From Sphingomonas sp. IC-11 (GTDB taxonomy: Bacteria > Pseudomonadota > Alphaproteobacteria > Sphingomonadales > Sphingomonadaceae): a stretch of 64,000 nt of DNA. How positions within the stretch are numbered: the stretch's first letter is position 1; each line of letters opens with the position of its first letter. Below the pieces are notes generated by a model. That model did no database searches. It saw only the letters and a program-made list of their open reading frames with translations, and was not told the origin of the DNA. Positions 59,559-64,000 of this stretch are shown here, in pieces. Made by a program: the position numbers and the translations under genes. Location: assembly GCF_021043365.1 (NCBI RefSeq), contig NZ_JAJNDU010000005.1:62001-126000 (forward strand), given 5' to 3'.

Positions 59559-60821
59559 GTGAAAAAGGGGATGGAGATCCTCATCGTTGGACCAAACTAT
59601 GCCCCCGAGCCGGTCGGTGTCGGACCTTGTACAACAGGCATGGCAGAAATGCTTGCCAACGCAGGTCATAAAGTCCGCGTCGTATGCGGAACACCTTCCT
59701 ACCCGCACTGGAAAATCATCCCCGCTTATCGACGACTTAGGATCTGGCGGGCTGTCGAAAACGGCGTCAGTATAATCCGCCTCCCCCACTATGTGCCGTC
59801 GGTGCCGAATGGCCTGCGACGATTGTTGCACTTGGGCAGCTTTGCTGTGCTCGCCTTTCTCGTCGTGAGTGCACTGATGTTGCGACGACGTCCTAACGCC
59901 GTCGTTGCGATCATCCCGTCAACCATGGCGGCAATCGCCGCCCGTTTCTGCGCCAAGCTGTTCCGATTGCCGTTCTGGGTGCATGTGCAGGACCTCGAGG
60001 CGGAGATGGCGATTGCCACCGGGCAGATCGGCGGATCATCCTGGGTCACCCGGCTCGCCCGCGCAGTCCAGCGGCTCGCCCTCCGTGGCGACAGGGTAAG
60101 CAGCATTTCGCCGGCCATGTGTCGCCATCTGGCGAACAAGCGCGTGTCCCGCCACGAGATCGTTGAGTTTCCGAACTGGGCGCGCCCGGACGTCGCGCCA
60201 ATTGACCGGCCATCGCCGTACCGGGCCGAGTGGAAGGTCGATCGTCCGTTTGTCGCGCTGTACTCCGGCAACATCGCCGCGAAACAGGGCGTCGAGATCA
60301 TCGCCCAGACCGCAAGCTTGCTGGCGCACCGGCGTGACTTGTTGTTCATCGTTTGCGGTGACGGGCCGCGGAAGCGGGAGTTGGCCGAGAGCGTCGCCGA
60401 ATGCGACAACATCCGGTTCTATGACCTGCAGCCGGCCGATCGCCTTGCGGACCTGCTGGGCCTGGCGACGATCCACTTGCTGCCGCAGATCGCCGGGGCA
60501 GCCGATCTGGTTCTGCCTTCGAAGCTGCCGAACATGCTGGCGTCGGGTCGCCCCGTCGTGGCCACGGTCTCGCCGCAGACGGACCTTGGGCGTGAGTTGA
60601 GCGGATGCGGACTGATCGTGCCGCCGGACGATGCGCATGCTTTTGCCGAGGCGATCAGTCGCCTCCTGGATGATGAACCGCTGCGCGCCACGCTGGGGCG
60701 GGCTGCTCACGGCAAGGCTGTCGAGCGTTGGAGCAAGCAAGCTATTCTGGAGGGGTTCGAGCGCGAGTTGTGCGCGGTTGTGGCCCAACGGAGTTGGTCA
60801 ACGGTGCTGCCGCAGGGCTAA
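59559..60821 (+). CDS. WcaI-like GT4 glycosyltransferase
   Basis: A ~420-residue glycosyltransferase with MEILIVGPNYAPEPVGVGP at the N-terminus, the WcaI hallmark, VHVQDLEAEMAIATGQIGG in the middle, and the GT4 donor site FVALYSGNIAAKQGVEII, LPSKLPNMLASGRPVVATVS. It transfers a sugar, probably to an exopolysaccharide precursor such as sphingan. A hydrophobic stretch after residue 75 may tether it to the membrane. A GTG at 59559 and an ATG at 59571 are both possible starts. It stands alone, not in a polysaccharide cluster. Confidence 0.87.
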   Translation: MKKGMEILIVGPNYAPEPVGVGPCTTGMAEMLANAGHKVRVVCGTPSYPHWKIIPAYRRLRIWRAVENGVSIIRLPHYVPSVPNGLRRLLHLGSFAVLAFLVVSALMLRRRPNAVVAIIPSTMAAIAARFCAKLFRLPFWVHVQDLEAEMAIATGQIGGSSWVTRLARAVQRLALRGDRVSSISPAMCRHLANKRVSRHEIVEFPNWARPDVAPIDRPSPYRAEWKVDRPFVALYSGNIAAKQGVEIIAQTASLLAHRRDLLFIVCGDGPRKRELAESVAECDNIRFYDLQPADRLADLLGLATIHLLPQIAGAADLVLPSKLPNMLASGRPVVATVSPQTDLGRELSGCGLIVPPDDAHAFAEAISRLLDDEPLRATLGRAAHGKAVERWSKQAILEGFERELCAVVAQRSWSTVLPQG

Positions 60822-61013
60822 TGAACGCGGCATAAGAAGCAGGACGGCAGCGCGTAGAGTGGCAAAGCCGATCACCGGGCCGCTCCGACCTGCCGGGTGC
60901 GACCGGATATCCGCTGCTACTCCACATGGGAAAAGTCAGCTGCGGCGCCGCCGTTGCCACGCCCGCCCAGGCGTGAGCGCGGCGGAGGCCGTGTTCACGC
61001 CTGGACTGATGGC

Positions 61014-63560
61014 CTACTTCTTGGCGGCCGCTTTCTTGGCGGGCTTCTTGTCCGCGGATTTGGCCGCAGGCTTCTTGGCGGCCGGCTTCTTCTTGGCCGT
61101 CTTGCCCTTGCTAGGCATGGCAGCCCGGGCATCGATCAATTCCGCTGCCTCTTCCAACGTCAGCTGGTCGGGGGCGATCGTCTTGGGCAGCGTGGCGTTG
61201 GTTTCGCCATCGGTGACATACGGGCCGTAGCGGCCCTCCATCAACTTGATCTCGGCCTCCGAGCGCGGATGCTTTCCAAGCACCTTTAGCGGCTCGCGCG
61301 TTCCGCGTTGCGGACGCCCCGCCCCACTCGCTGCCTCCGCTAGCTTCACCACCGCGGCGTTCATGCCGGTTTCAAACACGTCTATCGTGCCGGCGAGCCG
61401 GGCATATTTGCCGTCATGCTGCAGATAGGGGCCATAGCGGCCGATCGACGCCACGATGTCCTTGCCCGTTTCAGGATGCTGACCGATGATGCGCGGCAGG
61501 CTCAGGAGCTTGAGCGCCATTTCCAGATCGAGTTCGCCGATGTCCTTCGGAATGGAAGCTCGCTTGGCGTCCTTGCCTTCGCCAAGCTGAATATACGGAC
61601 CAAAGCGTCCGGACTTCCGCTCGACCGGCAGCCCTGTCTCAGGATCCTGGCCGAGCTGCTCTGGTCCCGTGCTCTCTGCGGCTTCTCCACCCGCTTGCGC
61701 GAAGCGGCGGGTGTATTTGCATTCCGGGTAGTTCGAGCAGGCGATGAAGGCGCCAAAGCGACCGCCCCGCAGGGCAAGCTTGCCCGTCGCGCAGCTCGGG
61801 CACAGCCGCGGGTCGGTGCCATCCGCCTTGTCGGGGAAAAGGTAGGGCGCGAGGAACGCGTCGAGCTGTTCCGTCACCTCGCTCGGCTTGAAGTCCATAA
61901 CCTCAGCGGTGCGCGGCTTGAAGTCGCGCCAGAATGCCTCAAGCACGGCCTGCCATTGGGCGCGTCCGCCCGACACGTCGTCAAGCTCCTCCTCGAGCTC
62001 GGCGGTGTAGTCATAGGCGACATAGCGTTCGAAGAAGCGTTCCAGGAACGCCGTCACCAACCGCCCGCTCTCCTCGGCGAAGAAGCGGTTCTTCTCCACC
62101 CGCACATAGGCGCGGTCCTTCAGCGTCTTGATGATCGAGGCATAGGTGGAGGGACGGCCGATCCCGAGTTCCTCCATCCGCTTGACCAGCGAGGCCTCCG
62201 AGAAGCGTGGCGGCGGCTGGGTGAAATGCTGCTCGGCCTCGACCGACTGTTTTGCCGGAGCGTCGCCTTCCCGAAGCTTGGGCAAACGCCGCGCATCCTC
62301 GTCGGCGGTGTCGTCCTGACCTTCCTCGTAGAGCGCAAGATAGCCGGGGAAGAGCACCACCTGTCCAGTCGCGCGCAGCAGGTTGCGGCCCGTGCCGTCC
62401 GCCAGATCAACGGTCGTTCGCTCCATGCGGGCGGAGGCCATCTGGCTCGCCAACGCGCGCTTCCAGACCAGTTCGTACAGCCTGGCGTGATCGCCGGACC
62501 CCACACGATCGCGCGAGAAGTCGGTCGGCCGGATGGCCTCGTGCGCCTCCTGGGCGTTCTTGGCCTTGGTTTGATATTGCCGCGGCTTGTCGGGCACGTA
62601 GCTCGCGTCATACCGATTAGCGATCGCGCCCCGCGCTGCATCGATGGCGCTGCCGTCCATCTGCACGCCGTCGGTACGCATATAGGTGATCGCGCCGTCT
62701 TCGTAGAGCTGCTGGGCAATCCGCATCGTGTGATCGGCCGAGAAACCAAGCTTGCGTGCCGCTTCCTGCTGCAGCGTGGAGGTAGTGAAGGGCGGCGGGG
62801 GATTGCGCGTGGCGGGCTTGGTCTCCACCCGTTCAACCGAGAAAAGCCCGGCTTCGACCGCCGCCTTGGCCTTGAGCGCATCGCCCTCGTTTCCAATCGA
62901 CAACCGGTCGAGCTTCTTGCCCTCCCATTGCACCAGCCGGGCGGTGAAGGACGTGCCGTCCTGTTCCAGACCAGCCGTGACGGACCAATATTCCTGCGCG
63001 CGGAACGCTTCGATCTCGCGCTCTCGGTCAACAATCAGCCGAAGCGCCACGGATTGCACGCGGCCAGCCGACTTCGCGCCCGGCAGCTTGCGCCATAGCA
63101 CCGGCGAGAGCGTGAAGCCGACGAGATAATCGAGCGCGCGGCGCGCGCGATAAGCGTCGATCAGATCGGTATCGAGCTCGCGGGGGTTGGCCATCGCCTG
63201 GGTCACCGCCGGCTTCGTGATGGCATTGAACGTTACGCGATCAACCTTCTTCGGCAACGCCTTGCGCTTCGCCAACACTTCCTGGACGTGCCAGCTGATC
63301 GCTTCGCCTTCCCGATCAGGGTCGGTTGCCAGAATCAGGCGGTCAGCCCCCTTTGCCGCGTCGGCGATCGCCTTCAGTTGCTTGGCCTTGTCGGCGTAAT
63401 TTTCCCATTCCATCGTAAAGCCGGCATCGGGATCCACCGACCCGTCCTTGGCCGGCAGATCGCGAACGTGGCCGTAGCTTGCAAGGACGCGAAAATCCGA
63501 GCCCAGGTACTTTTCGATGGTCTTCGCCTTGGCGGGCGATTCGACGATGACGAGTTGCAT
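61014..63560 (-). CDS. topA: DNA topoisomerase I
   Basis: An 848-residue type IA topoisomerase. The Toprim domain is QLVIVESPAKAKTIEKYLGS with ATDPDREGEAISWH. The active Tyr lies near residue 293 in GAITYMRTDGVQMD, and the C4 zinc finger is CPSCATGKLALRG with CSNYPECKYTRRF. After that come three topoisomerase C-terminal repeats (GRFGPYIQLGEGKDAKRASI, GRYGPYLQHDGKYARL, GRYGPYVTDGETNATLP) and a long Lys/Ala-rich tail typical of alphaproteobacteria. It relaxes negative supercoils and is essential in most bacteria. The start is at MQLVIVESPAK. Confidence 0.97.
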   Translation of the reverse strand: MQLVIVESPAKAKTIEKYLGSDFRVLASYGHVRDLPAKDGSVDPDAGFTMEWENYADKAKQLKAIADAAKGADRLILATDPDREGEAISWHVQEVLAKRKALPKKVDRVTFNAITKPAVTQAMANPRELDTDLIDAYRARRALDYLVGFTLSPVLWRKLPGAKSAGRVQSVALRLIVDREREIEAFRAQEYWSVTAGLEQDGTSFTARLVQWEGKKLDRLSIGNEGDALKAKAAVEAGLFSVERVETKPATRNPPPPFTTSTLQQEAARKLGFSADHTMRIAQQLYEDGAITYMRTDGVQMDGSAIDAARGAIANRYDASYVPDKPRQYQTKAKNAQEAHEAIRPTDFSRDRVGSGDHARLYELVWKRALASQMASARMERTTVDLADGTGRNLLRATGQVVLFPGYLALYEEGQDDTADEDARRLPKLREGDAPAKQSVEAEQHFTQPPPRFSEASLVKRMEELGIGRPSTYASIIKTLKDRAYVRVEKNRFFAEESGRLVTAFLERFFERYVAYDYTAELEEELDDVSGGRAQWQAVLEAFWRDFKPRTAEVMDFKPSEVTEQLDAFLAPYLFPDKADGTDPRLCPSCATGKLALRGGRFGAFIACSNYPECKYTRRFAQAGGEAAESTGPEQLGQDPETGLPVERKSGRFGPYIQLGEGKDAKRASIPKDIGELDLEMALKLLSLPRIIGQHPETGKDIVASIGRYGPYLQHDGKYARLAGTIDVFETGMNAAVVKLAEAASGAGRPQRGTREPLKVLGKHPRSEAEIKLMEGRYGPYVTDGETNATLPKTIAPDQLTLEEAAELIDARAAMPSKGKTAKKKPAAKKPAAKSADKKPAKKAAAKK

Positions 63561-63871
63561 TGGCGCCTAACTAGGAAGTCTCACACGTACGCGCGAGGGT
63601 GGGGATCATCGCGAGGCGCCGTCAAGCCACGGCGCATCGTCGATAGAGCGAACAGTGTCGTTCAGTGGTGGCGTAAGGACAAGAGCGTCGTGCGCGTCCA
63701 GCGAAGCCGATACGGCTGTATCGATTGTCGCACCCGCAGCGGGCGTTCACCTGTGATCGCAGCCGCGCTATCTCGCGGCGACTGCTTTCCCGCTCGCGAG
63801 CGTTCGGGAGCAGATTGAGCTGTGATCCCGTCGTATGTCTTAGCCGCTGCGCTCCTCCGGGCGGAACGACG
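63561..63871. other. Gene-free stretch upstream of topA
   Basis: It contains the topA promoter region and the 3' flank of the partial membrane-protein gene. I see no gene, RNA or hairpin that I can support. Several short frames cross it without motifs. Confidence 0.4.
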
Positions 63872-64000
63872 CTAAACCGTCGCCAGCGTCGATGCTGGCG
63901 ACGTTGCACGCCATGCGAGCAGGAATCCCAAACCAAGGATCAGATCGATACATCCGAACAGCAGAACCGGCGGGGGCACCTTGCCGGCCAGAAACAGGGC
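63872..64000 (-). CDS. Partial membrane protein, C-terminal 42 residues (window edge)
   Basis: The minus strand from the window edge is open for 42 codons and ends in TAG. It encodes ALFLAGKVPPPVLLFGCIDL, then ILGLGFLLAWRATSPASTLA, a hydrophobic helix after a Pro-rich turn, typical of the end of a small inner-membrane protein. The N-terminus lies beyond the window, so the family cannot be named. Confidence 0.5.
   Translation of the reverse strand, partial: ALFLAGKVPPPVLLFGCIDLILGLGFLLAWRATSPASTLATV

Noticed and set aside
61416..63098. Long open frame (560 codons) antisense to topA
   Set aside because: It lies wholly within the well-supported topA gene, has no motif or Shine-Dalgarno, and its composition is that of the opposite strand of high-GC coding DNA.

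Overview
The window reads as chromosomal DNA of a high-GC alphaproteobacterium, most likely a sphingomonad (Sphingomonas or a close relative). This is inferred from three large TonB-dependent receptors, a NasS/NasT-type nitrate control unit, a short LOV-HTH photoreceptor of the EL222 type, DUF1206, DUF983 and DUF1275 membrane proteins, and a DNA topoisomerase I with a Lys/Ala-rich tail. No rRNA, tRNA, CRISPR array or intact insertion sequence was seen.

Region 1 (1-5.6 kb, minus strand) is a nitrate assimilation locus. nasT and nasS overlap, and downstream lies an overlapping operon of nitrate/nitrite MFS transporter, outer-membrane porin and nirB (cut by the window edge). The operon leader carries two hairpins with AnnGnn hexaloops followed by a strong terminator hairpin, which fits NasT (ANTAR) antitermination. 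Region 2 (5.7-6.5 kb) is gene-poor and holds a deleted YbhB-like pseudogene.

Region 3 (6.5-14.2 kb) is an accessory island that looks like a biological-conflict system. It encodes a small exported Cys protein, a TIR protein, an nSTAND-like NTPase with a C-terminal membrane helix, a 65-residue exported Cys protein, an oppositely oriented unknown gene with a hydrophobic segment, a GH108-type lysozyme, an alpha/beta hydrolase, and a protein with a helical N-terminal half and a trypsin-like protease. ATGA overlaps join most of the plus-strand genes. Region 4 (14.2-23.5 kb) starts and ends in gene-poor DNA with serine-recombinase remnants. It contains a lone cytochrome P450 and a six-gene minus-strand operon of almost entirely unrecognised proteins: an acidic/aromatic repeat protein with a glycine-zipper segment, an unknown, a HExxH metallopeptidase-like protein, two more unknowns and an HTH-only LuxR regulator. 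Regions 3 and 4 are the best candidates for undescribed systems.

Region 5 (23.5-31.3 kb) has a TonB receptor coupled to a PhoD phosphatase, a DUF1275 membrane protein, a flavin reductase overlapping a LysR gene whose only plausible start is AUA, and an acyl-CoA dehydrogenase. Region 6 (31.5-45.1 kb) is ordinary metabolism and signalling: DUF983, CPA1 antiporter plus flavin amine oxidase, S9 peptidase, hybrid histidine kinase, a winged-helix-like regulator, zinc alcohol dehydrogenase with a divergent LysR gene, an acyltransferase, and the LOV-HTH photoreceptor. Region 7 (45.2-64 kb) contains fasciclin, DUF188, DUF1206, SDR, a DmpA-type peptidase, GNAT, a TonB receptor plus amidohydrolase pair facing an Lrp gene, a GH5 hydrolase with a lipoprotein, a third TonB receptor, a WcaI-like glycosyltransferase, topA, and the end of a membrane protein.

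All family assignments come from reading motifs; no database search was run.
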